Below are positions 8,524 through 17,110 of a stretch of DNA of 64,000 bases, one piece after another; positions within the stretch are counted from its first letter, which is position 1; the number at the start of each line of letters is the position of its first letter. The notes beneath the pieces are model-generated. The model saw only the letters and a program-made list of their open reading frames with translations. It did not search any database and was not told the DNA's origin. The position numbers and the translations under genes are program-made. The stretch covers positions 62,001-126,000 of the forward strand of contig CAJTDL010000006.1 of the NCBI GenBank assembly GCA_910575035.1, in the 5' to 3' direction. Source of the stretch: Lachnospiraceae bacterium. GTDB lineage: Bacteria > Bacillota > Clostridia > Lachnospirales > Lachnospiraceae.

Positions 8524-9513
8524 ATGAAGGAAAAAGTCTTAACCATAGGAAAGCACGGCATGGCAGTCCTGCTGCTTTCCTTCCTGATCTATGCTGCTGC
8601 CATCATAGGCACCATATGGAGCGCCAACCAGGGAGCCTATCCCCTTTTAATCCTATGCATCATCTTATTAGCCACCACCTGGCTCCTCTGGCCTGGCCTA
8701 AAAGTCCTGCGCCCCCAGGAAGCCCTGGTACTCACCCTGTTTGGGAAATATGTGGGCACCATTAAGGAGCCTGGCTTCTATTTCGTAAACCCCTTCTGCT
8801 CTGCTGTAAACCCAGCAGCCAAGACAAAACTAAATCAAAGCGGGGACGTCAACAATGGAAGGCCCCCACAAAGCACAGCTACGGAAATCGCCTCCCTTTC
8901 CAACAAGATTTCCTTAAAGATCATGACCCTGAACAACAGCCGGCAAAAGATCAACGACTGCCTGGGCAACCCCATTGAAATTGGCATCGCCGTCACCTGG
9001 CGCATCCAGGACACCGCCAAGGCTGTCTTTAATGTGGATAACTACAAGGAATTCCTCTCCCTCCAATGCGACAGCGCCTTGCGCAACATTGTGCGCATTT
9101 ACCCTTATGACGTGGCTCCCAATGTGGATACTACCGGCGATGGCATTGCCGATGAAGGCAGCCTCAGGGGCTCCAGCGAGACCGTAGCCGCAAGGATCCG
9201 CGAAGAGATCCAGACACGTGTCCATGAGGCTGGCATCGAAGTGGTAGAGGCTCGTATCACCCACCTGGCCTACGCCCCAGAGATTGCCGCTGTCATGCTC
9301 CAGCGCCAGCAGGCATCCGCTATTATCGATGCCCGGAAAATGATCGTAGACGGCGCTGTGGGCATGGTGGAAATGGCCTTAGATCATCTGAGCCAGAACC
9401 AGATTGTAGAGTTAGACGAGGAACGGAAGGCTGCAATGGTATCCAACCTCCTGGTAGTGCTCTGTGGAAACCATGACGCACAGCCAGTGGTTAATTCCGG
9501 AAGCCTCTATTAA
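8524..9513 (+). CDS. SPFH (band 7) domain membrane protein
   Basis: 329 aa. Two hydrophobic segments lie near the N terminus (about 12-32 and 40-58). An SPFH/prohibitin domain follows: [30 protein letters not shown], shown here in the family order of a conserved Gln-Glu-Ala stretch then the Gly-Phe-Tyr turn. A helical C-terminal part is rich in Ala, Glu and Arg ([20 protein letters not shown]). The family forms membrane-associated oligomeric scaffolds; the client here is unknown. I chose ATG 8524 because AGAAAGGA lies upstream and the frame before it contains the promoter. It forms a two-gene operon with the small Arc-like gene 5 bp downstream. Confidence 0.85.
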   Translation: MKEKVLTIGKHGMAVLLLSFLIYAAAIIGTIWSANQGAYPLLILCIILLATTWLLWPGLKVLRPQEALVLTLFGKYVGTIKEPGFYFVNPFCSAVNPAAKTKLNQSGDVNNGRPPQSTATEIASLSNKISLKIMTLNNSRQKINDCLGNPIEIGIAVTWRIQDTAKAVFNVDNYKEFLSLQCDSALRNIVRIYPYDVAPNVDTTGDGIADEGSLRGSSETVAARIREEIQTRVHEAGIEVVEARITHLAYAPEIAAVMLQRQQASAIIDARKMIVDGAVGMVEMALDHLSQNQIVELDEERKAAMVSNLLVVLCGNHDAQPVVNSGSLY

Positions 9514-9518
9514 CGCCT

Positions 9519-9722
9519 ATGGCAGAGAATACTAAAAAGCAAATCCCCCTGCGGCTATCCAAAAAGCTCTATGACGCAATTGCAGCCTGGGCAGAGGATG
9601 ATTTCCGTTCTGTCAACGGCCAGATCGAATACCTCTTAACCGAATGCGTCAGGCAGCGCAAAAAAAACGGCAAATACGTTTCTGATAACATTGATGTGCC
9701 GCCAGAACTGGATATCCATTAA
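9519..9722 (+). CDS. Small Arc-like ribbon-helix-helix protein
   Basis: 67 aa. Residues 9-45 ([16 protein letters not shown], then [15 protein letters not shown]) match the ribbon-helix-helix fold of Arc/CopG-type DNA-binding proteins. It starts 5 bp after the SPFH stop without a clear ribosome site of its own, so translation is probably coupled. It may regulate the operon or help localise the SPFH protein; the sequence does not decide. Confidence 0.8.
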   Translation: MAENTKKQIPLRLSKKLYDAIAAWAEDDFRSVNGQIEYLLTECVRQRKKNGKYVSDNIDVPPELDIH

Positions 9723-9738
9723 GCTATGTACCCATAAT

Positions 9739-9766
9739 AAGCCGGCCATTAGCAAATGGCCGGCTT
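9739..9766 (+). terminator. Stem-loop ending the SPFH operon
   Basis: Perfect 12-bp stem AAGCCGGCCATT / AATGGCCGGCTT with loop AGCA, 16 bp past the stop codon. No U-tract follows, so it may act as a processing or stability hairpin as much as a terminator. Confidence 0.6.
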
Positions 9767-9881
9767 GGGTGCAAAGAATCCTTTTCCTCCTTCTTATACC
9801 TTTTTGCCAATATCAGTTCTGCACAGGAAACTGTTTGGGAATAAAACACATACAGGGGCAGTGCCTTTCTGCCAATACCAG

Positions 9882-10487
9882 CTATATACCGGGCCAGTTC
9901 GGCAGTGAATCTGCTTCTCTTTCCTTTCCCTGAATCTGCTTTCGGAATACACGCTCTGCCTCATCTGCCTTTTTGGCGCTCATAAAAAAAGTAACCCTCG
10001 TCCCACAATCCGTGTAAATTTCAGCAAAAGGCATCATTTCTTTTGCATGTGATGAAATATACAAGACACGGTTTATGGGCATGCGGACTTCTTCTGCCAT
10101 AAGGCTGAAGCCAGCACATCCCTCCACATGGCTTTCATAAATTTTCAGATAGGGCTTCCGCCCATGGATCACAGCCGCAATCGAAAAAATGCCTATGCCG
10201 CCTGTACCACAGCAGACAATCAAATCTGTAAACATCTGCCCTTTGGAAACCTGATGCACCTTTGACAGCCCCATCTCCCCCTCTTCCCTGGCTTCATAGG
10301 GCGGCCACTCTATACGGGCTTCTGGCTCCTTGAACGCATTCAAAAAGCATACCAGATGAAAAACCGCCATACCCAGCCACATGATCCCCGTTAGGGTAAA
10401 GCAAAGTTTGTTTCTTTTTGCCATGCCATGGCTTTCAAAAAGCACTCCGTATGCATCGTTTAATTTTGTTTCCTTCCTCTTATCCAT
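9882..10487 (-). CDS. Unrecognised two-helix membrane protein
   Basis: 201 aa, family not recognised. Two hydrophobic segments (about 28-50, LCFTLTGIMWLGMAVFHLV; and about 88-108, LIVCCGTGGIGIFSIAAVI) flank an acidic extracellular or cytoplasmic stretch. The C-terminal 90 residues are soluble with alternating strands (PINRVLYISSHAKEMMPFAEIYT), which resembles a small PH-like domain but is not conclusive. GGAG sits 9-12 nt before the ATG. Monocistronic with its own promoter. Confidence 0.7.
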   Translation of the reverse strand: MDKRKETKLNDAYGVLFESHGMAKRNKLCFTLTGIMWLGMAVFHLVCFLNAFKEPEARIEWPPYEAREEGEMGLSKVHQVSKGQMFTDLIVCCGTGGIGIFSIAAVIHGRKPYLKIYESHVEGCAGFSLMAEEVRMPINRVLYISSHAKEMMPFAEIYTDCGTRVTFFMSAKKADEAERVFRKQIQGKEREADSLPNWPGI

Positions 10488-10542
10488 ACAATCAGCTCCT
10501 ATTCTTTTGTACTTAGTTTACTAGTTTTTATTTTCTTTATCT

Positions 10543-10571
10543 ATTATAACTTAATTAGTTATGACTTTCAA
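10543..10571 (-). promoter_or_regulatory. Promoter of the two-helix membrane protein gene
   Basis: Minus strand: TTGAAA (10566-10571), 17-bp spacer, TATAAT (10543-10548). A near-palindrome, TTAGTTTACTA, lies in the leader. Confidence 0.65.
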
Positions 10572-10677
10572 TACTTGTTTCATGCCTATTTTTATAAACC
10601 TAAAATGTTTATTACTTTTTTGTCAAAAATGCATACAATGCCGCCGCTTTCTGCCTTCACAGCGTGGATTAATTTTC

Positions 10678-10772
10678 GTTACTATGCACGGCCATGTCAG
10701 TAACTTAAAGGATTTTAGCGGCAGGCAACGGGGGATGGATAAGAGGCCGTCAGGGAGGAGCCGGGGCTTGGG
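10678..10772 (+). repeat. Dispersed repeat copy with GC-rich arm
   Basis: GTTACTATGCACGGCC (10678-10693), then TCAGTAACTTAAAGG, GATTTTAGCGGCAGG and a GC-rich tail GGCCGTCAGGGAGGAGCC. This is one of the cleanest linear versions of the family. It lies in a 691-bp gene-free gap (10488-11178). Confidence 0.75.
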
Positions 10773-10846
10773 AAACAGTGCTATCAGGAAATAGGCAAGC
10801 AAAACATAAGGTTATTTAGCGCAGGTTATATTGTACATCGTAAAAC

Positions 10847-10977
10847 AAATAGCTGATATATCCGCGCAGGATATTTTTCTGAAAGTATGTGCCAAAATAC
10901 GTAGGCGCAGCGGGCTGCACTGAAAATTTTTGACATATGCTATCAGTAAAATAAACCAGCGAATATATCAGCTATTT
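10847..10977. repeat. 131-bp element bounded by 19-bp inverted repeats
   Basis: AAATAGCTGATATATCCGC (10847-10865) matches the reverse complement of 10959-10977 at 18 of 19 positions. The interior holds a small GCAGC/GCTGC hairpin and no open frame of note. It may be a MITE-like element or a structured RNA. Confidence 0.6.
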
Positions 10978-10986
10978 ATTGGGGGT

Positions 10987-11012
10987 GTGCTAGTGTACTG
11001 GCACACTAGTAC
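10987..11012. repeat. Stem-loop
   Basis: GTGCTAGTGT pairs with ACACTAGTAC (9 of 10) around a 6-nt loop, 10 bp beyond the inverted-repeat element. Confidence 0.45.
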
Positions 11013-11041
11013 GACATTGCACAAATAACGCTGAAAAACAT

Positions 11042-11062
11042 GCATTAGCCGTGAATAATAAC
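11042..11062 (-). repeat. Short fragment of the dispersed repeat head
   Basis: The reverse complement reads GTTATTATTCACGGCTAATG, the head of the repeat family without its tail. Confidence 0.5.
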
Positions 11063-11114
11063 CTATTTTCCATAAACCAAATACCCCGCAGCAACCTGCA
11101 GGGCATCAAACCCA

Positions 11115-11170
11115 TAAAAAAATAAAAGGGGCACAGGCTTCGCATAATCATTGATGCAAAACCTGCCCCC
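11115..11170 (-). terminator. Terminator of the histidine operon
   Basis: Minus strand: GGGGGCAGGTTTTGC and GCGAAGCCTGTGCCCC form a stem with one bulge. TTTTATTTTTTTATG follows, 9 bp past the hisIE stop. Confidence 0.8.
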
Positions 11171-11178
11171 AGTATATC

Positions 11179-12459
11179 CTACCTCTGGTTCAGTTCCTCT
11201 ACAATATCCTCCCAGGTCACCCCTTTTTCCACCATCAGCACCATCATATGGTACAGAAAATCGGAAATCTCGTATTTCACTTCCTCTGGCTCCGGATTCT
11301 TGGCAGCAATCACAATCTCTGTAGCCTCTTCCCCCAGCTTCTTCAAAATCTTGTCAACCCCTTTGTCAAACAGGTAATTGGTATAAGACCCATCCTTCGG
11401 GTGCTCCCTGCGGTCTTCGATCACATGGTACACATTCTCAAAAACCTTTAAGGGGCTTTTCGTCATATACTCTTTCTTCACCAGCTCCCGGTAAAAGCAG
11501 CTGGTATTCCCGGTATGGCAGGCTGCGCCAATCTGGGATACCTGAGCCAGGATCGTATCCTGGTCACAGTCAATTGCCAAAGATTTTACATATTGATAAT
11601 GGCCAGAAGTCTCCCCCTTCACCCACAGCTCCTGTCGGCTCCGGCTGTAATATGTCATTTTTCCCAGAGACAAGGTAGATTGGAAGGCTTCTTCATTCAT
11701 ATAGGCCATCATCAGCACTTCCCCTGTCTGGTAATCCTGGACAATGACCGGGATCATCCCATCGCTGTTTGTCTTGAACTGGGACCATTCCATAACAGAG
11801 ATAAATTTCTTCGTCTCAATCCCCTCTGCCGCCAGGATCTTTTTCACCTGGGTCACATCTGTGTCATAGCGGCTGATGTATTCTCCGCCAATGCCTGTTA
11901 CGCATTCTTTTTTCAGGATCTCCACCCAACGGCCTTCGTCATAGCCCTGTATGATTACGCTGTAAGGGAGGTCTGTAAGATTTGCCAAAGAATCAATAAT
12001 CACAGGGTTTAAGACGACTAATTTATGCACATATTCCTCTACTTCTTTTTTATGCTTGAACAGCAGGTCCACATTTTCCATGGAGATCAGCAGTTTTTCC
12101 CGTCCAAACCGCTGCGCCCCTTCCTCCGCGATCTGGATGGTGTCATGCTTAGATCCATCCAGAATTGCGCCCTTACACCCGGCATAAAGTATTTTCTTAA
12201 CGTCCTCCATCCTCTGGATATTCCCAGCCCCATAGATGGGGATCTCAATCATCCGGCACAATTCCTTCATGATGTGCAGGTTAGCCTCATGCTCCCGGTC
12301 TGTATTGGACAAATCAAAAACGTAAAGCTTGTCCACGCCGCTGTCGTTGTATAACTTTGCCAGCCCCTTCAGGTCGCCGGCACTTTCCAGGTCATTTTTC
12401 CCTTTTACAGCCATGCCATCTTTTAGGTAAATGGTGGCAATCAGGTTCTTATGTTCCAT
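11179..12459 (-). CDS. hisIE: HisIE fused to an N-terminal, apparently inactive HisF-like barrel
   Basis: 426 aa. The C-terminal part carries histidine steps 2 and 3. The PRA-CH domain (HisI, about 218-330) has metal residues in CDQDTIL and CHTGNTSCF. The PRA-PH domain (HisE, about 340-426) has the MazG-like [13 protein letters not shown] and YEISDFLYH. Residues 1 to about 215 resemble HisF/HisA barrels ([29 protein letters not shown]). The HisF catalytic Asp near residue 11 is Tyr (IYLKDG) and the second Asp is missing (LLISMENVD). The barrel may be structural or allosteric. Last gene of the operon, 8 bp after hisB. hisH, hisA and hisF are not in the window. Confidence 0.92.
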   Translation of the reverse strand: MEHKNLIATIYLKDGMAVKGKNDLESAGDLKGLAKLYNDSGVDKLYVFDLSNTDREHEANLHIMKELCRMIEIPIYGAGNIQRMEDVKKILYAGCKGAILDGSKHDTIQIAEEGAQRFGREKLLISMENVDLLFKHKKEVEEYVHKLVVLNPVIIDSLANLTDLPYSVIIQGYDEGRWVEILKKECVTGIGGEYISRYDTDVTQVKKILAAEGIETKKFISVMEWSQFKTNSDGMIPVIVQDYQTGEVLMMAYMNEEAFQSTLSLGKMTYYSRSRQELWVKGETSGHYQYVKSLAIDCDQDTILAQVSQIGAACHTGNTSCFYRELVKKEYMTKSPLKVFENVYHVIEDRREHPKDGSYTNYLFDKGVDKILKKLGEEATEIVIAAKNPEPEEVKYEISDFLYHMMVLMVEKGVTWEDIVEELNQR

Positions 12460-12467
12460 AAAATCAC

Positions 12468-13061
12468 CTATAAGCTTCCTTTCGTTGACATAATATCTAT
12501 AATCCTGGAATCCTTTTGAGTAGCTTCATCCAATGCCCTGCCAAAAGCCTTGAACAGCCCTTCTGCCATATGGTGGTTGTTGGTTCCAGACAAGAATTTC
12601 ATATGCAGGTTCATCCCTGCACTATAAGAAATGGCGTAGAAAAATTCCCTTACCATCTCAGTGTCCATATCTCCGATCCGCTCTGTGGTAAAGGCGCCAT
12701 CCAGGGCGAAATAAGGCCTTCCGCTCAGGTCTATGGCACAGAGCACCAAGGTCTCGTCCATAGGAAGGATGCTGCTCCCATACCGTTTCATGCCGCGCTT
12801 ATCCTGAATGGCGGCACGGATGGCGTTTCCAAGTACGATTCCAGTATCCTCGATAGAATGGTGGGTATCTACCTCTAAGTCCCCCTTGACCTGTACGTCC
12901 AAGTTGAAAAAACCATGGCGGGCAAATCCGTCCAGCATATGGTTGAAAAAACCTATGCCGGTGTCCAGGTGGGTCTCGCCTTTCCCATCCAGATTTAGGG
13001 TGAGCTGAATGTCTGTTTCTTTTGTTGTCCGGTGCTGCCGGGCAATCCGTTCAAACGGCAT
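12468..13061 (-). CDS. hisB: Imidazoleglycerol-phosphate dehydratase
   Basis: 197 aa, the usual length for the monofunctional bacterial enzyme. It dehydrates imidazole glycerol phosphate to imidazole acetol phosphate. Manganese-binding motifs are present: [26 protein letters not shown] and [16 protein letters not shown]. No HisB-N phosphatase domain is fused, so histidinol phosphatase is a separate gene not seen here. AGAGGCGA precedes the ATG. Confidence 0.97.
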   Translation of the reverse strand: MPFERIARQHRTTKETDIQLTLNLDGKGETHLDTGIGFFNHMLDGFARHGFFNLDVQVKGDLEVDTHHSIEDTGIVLGNAIRAAIQDKRGMKRYGSSILPMDETLVLCAIDLSGRPYFALDGAFTTERIGDMDTEMVREFFYAISYSAGMNLHMKFLSGTNNHHMAEGLFKAFGRALDEATQKDSRIIDIMSTKGSL

Positions 13062-13113
13062 TTGTGGTCGCCTCTTTTCTTTCTATATTGGAATATACGA
13101 AGATCGCCTTCGG

Positions 13114-14406
13114 TTACTCCTCAAACCTTACCTTAATGGAATTGGCGTGGGCTGTCAAGTGCTCAGAATTGGCAAATTGCACAATATCCGGATAAATAGG
13201 CGCCAACGCCTCTTTGGAATAAGAAATGATGCTGGACTTTTTGATAAAATCGTCTACACCAAGGGGGGAAAAAAATTTAGCCGTGCCGTTCGTTGGAAGC
13301 ACATGGTTCGGGCCGGCGAAATAATCTCCCAACGGTTCGCTGGCATATTCCCCTAAGAACATGGCCCCGGCATTTTTTACCTTCATCATTACCTCGTAGG
13401 GATTTGCGGTTAAGATTTCAAGATGCTCAGAGGCTATCTCATCGGCTGCCTCAATGGCGGCTTCCATAGTTTCAGCCACCAGGATATAGCCATAGTTTTC
13501 CAAGGATTTCTCAACAATCTCTTTTCGGGAAAGTCTCTCTGTAAATTTGCTTACTTCTGCTGAAACCTGCCCCGCCAGGGTTTCGCTGGTGGTAATCAGG
13601 ATGGCGCTTGCAAGCTCGTCATGCTCTGCCTGGGATAAAAGGTCTGCGGCTACATAGCGTGGGTTTGCAGTCTCATCTGCAAGCACCAGGATTTCGCTTG
13701 GGCCGGCAATGGAATCAATGCTCACATGGCCAAATACAGACTTTTTGGCCAAAGCCACATAAATGTTCCCAGGCCCTACGATCTTGTCTACCTTAGGGAT
13801 ACTCTCCGTGCCAAAGGCAAGGGCTGCAATGGCCTGCGCCCCGCCTGCTTTATATATCTCATCCACGCCTGCCATGTCTGCTGCCGCCAGGGTGGCGGGA
13901 TTTACCTTGCCTTCCCGGTTACAGGGGGTCGCCATAACAATTTTCCCAACCCCGGCAACCTTGGCTGGAATTACATTCATTAAAACAGAAGACGGGTACG
14001 CCGCTTTCCCGCCTGGCACATAGACGCCTACGCAGGCAAGGGGGCTTACCTTCTGCCCCAGCAGAATCCCATTGGGCTTGCTGTCAAACCAGCTGTACTG
14101 CCTTTGCTTCTCATGGTAAGAGCGGATATTTTCCAGGGATTTTTTCATAACAGCAATCAGCTTCCCATCCGTCTGCCCATAGGCTTCCTCTATTTCTTCC
14201 CTTGTTACCCGGACGTTGCCAGCCGTAATATCTGCGCCGTCAAACTGCCTGGTATAAGTAAACAGAGCCTGATCCCTGTGGCTGCGCACCTGATTAATGA
14301 TTTCTTTTACCTTTTCTTCATATTGCGTATAATTGTTGGGGCTGCGTTTCAGCAGCTCTTCCAAAAGCCCTTTTCTGGATTCTTCCGTTAATTTTAATAT
14401 CCTCAT
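13114..14406 (-). CDS. hisD: Histidinol dehydrogenase
   Basis: 430 aa. It oxidises histidinol to histidine using two NAD+. Motifs: VYVPGGKAAYPSSVLMNVIP, GPGNIYVALAKKSVFG, SIAGPSEILVLAD, the zinc-site LLSQAEHDELASAIL, and the C-terminal GPNHVLPTNGTAKF. I chose ATG 14406 (MRILKLTEESRKG), which matches family starts; GTG 14415 is an in-frame alternative. Fourth of the minus-strand his genes counting from the 3' end. Confidence 0.96.
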   Translation of the reverse strand: MRILKLTEESRKGLLEELLKRSPNNYTQYEEKVKEIINQVRSHRDQALFTYTRQFDGADITAGNVRVTREEIEEAYGQTDGKLIAVMKKSLENIRSYHEKQRQYSWFDSKPNGILLGQKVSPLACVGVYVPGGKAAYPSSVLMNVIPAKVAGVGKIVMATPCNREGKVNPATLAAADMAGVDEIYKAGGAQAIAALAFGTESIPKVDKIVGPGNIYVALAKKSVFGHVSIDSIAGPSEILVLADETANPRYVAADLLSQAEHDELASAILITTSETLAGQVSAEVSKFTERLSRKEIVEKSLENYGYILVAETMEAAIEAADEIASEHLEILTANPYEVMMKVKNAGAMFLGEYASEPLGDYFAGPNHVLPTNGTAKFFSPLGVDDFIKKSSIISYSKEALAPIYPDIVQFANSEHLTAHANSIKVRFEE

Positions 14407-14485
14407 GATCCCCACTGCTAATTCTACACAGCTTTTCCTTTCTTAAAATTTATGTAATGCCCTTTATCAGGGCAGCATCTGCCTT

Positions 14486-15121
14486 TTATAATATCTCCTT
14501 TAAATCATAAATCAACTTTGCGATCCTCTCATTTTCCATTTTCATGCTCACCTGGTTTACCACCATCCTGGCTGACAATGGGCAAATCTCCTCCAAAACC
14601 CCCAGCCCGTTTTCGCGGAGGGTAGATCCTGTCTCCACAATATCCACAATCACTTCTGAAAGCCCTACAATGGGCGCCAGCTCAATGGATCCATTCAGCT
14701 TAATAATCTCTACTGTCTGCCGTTTCTTATTATAAAAATAGTCCTTCGCAATCCGAGGATACTTTGTGGCAACGCGGATCAGCTCCTGATGCTGCAGCAA
14801 TTCCTCCGCCTCCTCGGGGCCGCAGACGCACATACGGCATTTCCCAAAGCCTAAATCCAATACCTCATAGATATTCCTGCCTTCTTCTAATATGGTGTCT
14901 TTTCCCACCACGCCAATATCCGCTGCGCCATATTCCACATAAGTAGGCACGTCCGGCCCTTTGGCAAGAAAAAATTTCAGCTTCAGCTCCTCATTGGCAA
15001 AAATCAGCTTCCGGGTGTCCTTATCCTTCATTTCCTGGCAGGTAATGCCTATTTTCTCAAAAGCCTCCAGCGTCTGCTTTGCCAGCCGCCCTTTGCCAAG
15101 GGCAAATGTTAAATATCTCAT
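14486..15121 (-). CDS. hisG: ATP phosphoribosyltransferase, short form
   Basis: 211 aa. First committed step: joins ATP and PRPP. It lacks the C-terminal ACT-like regulatory domain of the long form, so activity and feedback control require HisZ, which is encoded just upstream. Motifs: [23 protein letters not shown] and the PRPP loop [17 protein letters not shown] chose ATG 15121 because GGAGGGAA lies 3-10 nt upstream; the frame is open to 15148 but without a better site. Confidence 0.96.
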   Translation of the reverse strand: MRYLTFALGKGRLAKQTLEAFEKIGITCQEMKDKDTRKLIFANEELKLKFFLAKGPDVPTYVEYGAADIGVVGKDTILEEGRNIYEVLDLGFGKCRMCVCGPEEAEELLQHQELIRVATKYPRIAKDYFYNKKRQTVEIIKLNGSIELAPIVGLSEVIVDIVETGSTLRENGLGVLEEICPLSARMVVNQVSMKMENERIAKLIYDLKEIL

Positions 15122-15169
15122 GCTTCCCTCCGTTCTGTCCCATTCCAAAAACCTTTCACGAAATCAATC

Positions 15170-16357
15170 TCACATTATAAATAAGATCTCTGGCATACGC
15201 ATCCGCTTAGCATAAGCCTGATAATCCTCCCGGGATTTTGGCTCCTCCCACCTTACCATAGAAACCCATGTGCCACCCTCCCGCAAGGAAGAGGCTTTCT
15301 GGATGGCTTCTTCCTTCTTCGCATCCCTGTATACGATCAATGTCCCATTATCTTTTACTGGAATTTTGATTTTCTGCCTGGCCAGCGCAGCCATCAGCTG
15401 GTCTGTCACCACCGCAAACCCAATGGAAGGCGCATCCTTCCCAAAATACGTCAGAAGCTGGTCATAACGCCCGCCTTTTACAATGGGCTCTCCGCTTCCA
15501 AAAGTATATCCAGCAAATATAATGCCTGTATAATATTGGTAGCTGCTCAGCATGCCAAGCTCAATGGACACGTATTTCCCCACGCCATAATAGGACAGCA
15601 TTTCCATTAATGCTTCCAGGCGGCCTAAGGCATTCAAGATGGTAGGGAAAGAAGACGCCAGTTCCTTGGCCCGTTTCAGCATATCCTCAGACACACAGAG
15701 GCTGCCAAGCATGGAAAACAGTTCCTTCAGCTCCTTTGGAAACTGCAGGGAATCCACCAGCTCCTCTACGCCAAAGAAATTTTTGTTGGAGATCAGCTCC
15801 AAGAGCTCCTGTTCGGTATCTTCTTCCAGCCCTGCCGCCTGCACAAGGCCCTGGAAAATACCCACATGCCCAACGCCGATCTGAAATTCCTGCAAGCCGG
15901 CCGCCTTCAGGGCATGCGCCACCAAAGCAAGGATCTCTGCATCTGCATCTACAGAATTATCCCCGATCAGCTCCGCCCCCAGCTGGGTGCTCTCCTTGAG
16001 CCTCCCCTGATAGCTGCTGTTATTGATAAAGGTATTGCCCATATAGCACAATCGTACAGGAAATTCTTCATCCCCATAATATTTTGCCACGCACCTGGCA
16101 ATGGAAGGGGTCATATCCGGCCGAAGCACCAGCGTATTCCCCTCCCTGTCAAAAAATTTATACAAATCCCTGGATGGCGTTGTACCAATCTCCTTGCTGA
16201 ATATATCGAAAAACTCGAAGGTCGGCGTTTCAATGGCATGGTATCCATATTGCCGGAGAAGCTCATGCAGGCTATCCTGCAAAATCAGCTTCCGTGCGCA
16301 CTCTCTATTGTAAATATCCCGGACGCCCTCCGGGGTATGCAGTAATTTCCGCTTCAT
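15170..16357 (-). CDS. hisZ: ATP phosphoribosyltransferase regulatory subunit HisZ
   Basis: 395 aa paralogue of class II histidyl-tRNA synthetase that serves as the regulatory subunit of short HisG. Class II motifs remain: the opening LLHTPEGVRDIY, motif 2 VLRPDMTPSIARCVA, and FGSGEPIVKGGRYDQLL. The C-terminal anticodon-binding domain is reduced. Start ATG 16357 follows AAAGGATG; the longer frame to 16408 has no site. First gene of the operon, 48 bp before hisG. Confidence 0.95.
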   Translation of the reverse strand: MKRKLLHTPEGVRDIYNRECARKLILQDSLHELLRQYGYHAIETPTFEFFDIFSKEIGTTPSRDLYKFFDREGNTLVLRPDMTPSIARCVAKYYGDEEFPVRLCYMGNTFINNSSYQGRLKESTQLGAELIGDNSVDADAEILALVAHALKAAGLQEFQIGVGHVGIFQGLVQAAGLEEDTEQELLELISNKNFFGVEELVDSLQFPKELKELFSMLGSLCVSEDMLKRAKELASSFPTILNALGRLEALMEMLSYYGVGKYVSIELGMLSSYQYYTGIIFAGYTFGSGEPIVKGGRYDQLLTYFGKDAPSIGFAVVTDQLMAALARQKIKIPVKDNGTLIVYRDAKKEEAIQKASSLREGGTWVSMVRWEEPKSREDYQAYAKRMRMPEILFIM

Positions 16358-16445
16358 AATATATGCATCCTTTCTCAGCCGCATGTAAAATGCCAGATAG
16401 CCCAGCACTTCATTACGCTACTCTGTTGCTAACCCAAATACACAT

Positions 16446-16474
16446 ATTATATAAAAAACCCCCTTCCTTGTCAA
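16446..16474 (-). promoter_or_regulatory. Promoter of the histidine operon
   Basis: Consensus on the minus strand: TTGACA (16469-16474), exactly 17 bp, TATAAT (16446-16451). The -35 overlaps the recU stop codon. The leader is about 80 nt and shows no T-box AGGGTGG motif or His-rich leader peptide. Confidence 0.85.
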
Positions 16475-17004
16475 CTGCGTATTTCCAAATCCTTCTGCAG
16501 CAGATCCAGATAGGGAACCAACAAGCCTCCTTTTGGCTCCATAAAATACCCTTGCTCCAATTCCTCATACCGGAAGCTTTTGCGCCCCCCTTCCTGGGCG
16601 CGCCGCCAAAATTCCATCAGCTTTGCATGGCGCATGTAATGGAACTCGTTCCGATGGGAGTAAAAGATCACCAAAAAGGAAACCCCCTCCTGCCGCTCGA
16701 ACCTTTCCATAAAGGAAATCTGGTGGGGGTGGATATTCTGTATGGGAAATGTATCCGTATGGCATTCCTTTGCGTCAAAGCAGACTGGAATCCCCTGGAC
16801 TGCCCCGATATAGTCCACAGTGCTTTTCTGGTCAAAATAAGCCAGTGTAATATGCCGGCTTTCCTTATCAATTCGGACCGGCGTAATGGGGGTTGGCACC
16901 TTTTGGATCAATGCCAGCCCCTGCGCCGCATATTTTTCATTGGTAAGGTTAATAAATTCCTCCAGCGTTGAGCCCCGCAGCCCCCGGGAATTCCATGTCG
17001 CCAT
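16471..17004 (-). CDS. recU: Holliday junction resolvase RecU
   Basis: 177 aa. Cleaves four-way junctions during recombination and chromosome segregation in Firmicutes. Typical motifs: MATWNSRGLRGSTLEEFINLTN at the N terminus (shown to 20 residues: ATWNSRGLRGSTLEEFINLT), the metal-dependent nuclease core STVDYIGAVQGIPVCFDAKE, and FLVIFYSHRNEFHYM. GAGGTG lies 6-11 nt before ATG 17004. Usually found beside a class A PBP gene, which is absent here; upstream is the ABC exporter, separated by a hairpin repeat. Confidence 0.92.
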   Translation of the reverse strand: MATWNSRGLRGSTLEEFINLTNEKYAAQGLALIQKVPTPITPVRIDKESRHITLAYFDQKSTVDYIGAVQGIPVCFDAKECHTDTFPIQNIHPHQISFMERFERQEGVSFLVIFYSHRNEFHYMRHAKLMEFWRRAQEGGRKSFRYEELEQGYFMEPKGGLLVPYLDLLQKDLEIRS

Positions 17005-17032
17005 CACAGCACCTCATTCAATCCAAATTTTC

Positions 17033-17067
17033 GTTGCGATTCACGGCCTAAAGGCCGATATAGCAAC
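17033..17067 (+). repeat. Dispersed repeat copy, closed hairpin form
   Basis: GTTGCGATTCACGGCC (17033-17048), loop TAAA, GGCCGATATAGCAAC (17053-17067). Outer GTTGC/GCAAC and inner GGCC/GGCC pair perfectly. It lies just past the ABC permease stop on the minus strand and may end that transcript. Confidence 0.75.
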
Positions 17068-17110
17068 AATCCGCGGCAATATTTTAGCTTTGCTGCAAGG
17101 CTGAAACGCC

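Noticed and set aside
16375-16445. T-box or His attenuator before hisZ
   Set aside because: No AGGGTGG sequence, specifier loop or run of His codons in the roughly 80-nt leader.
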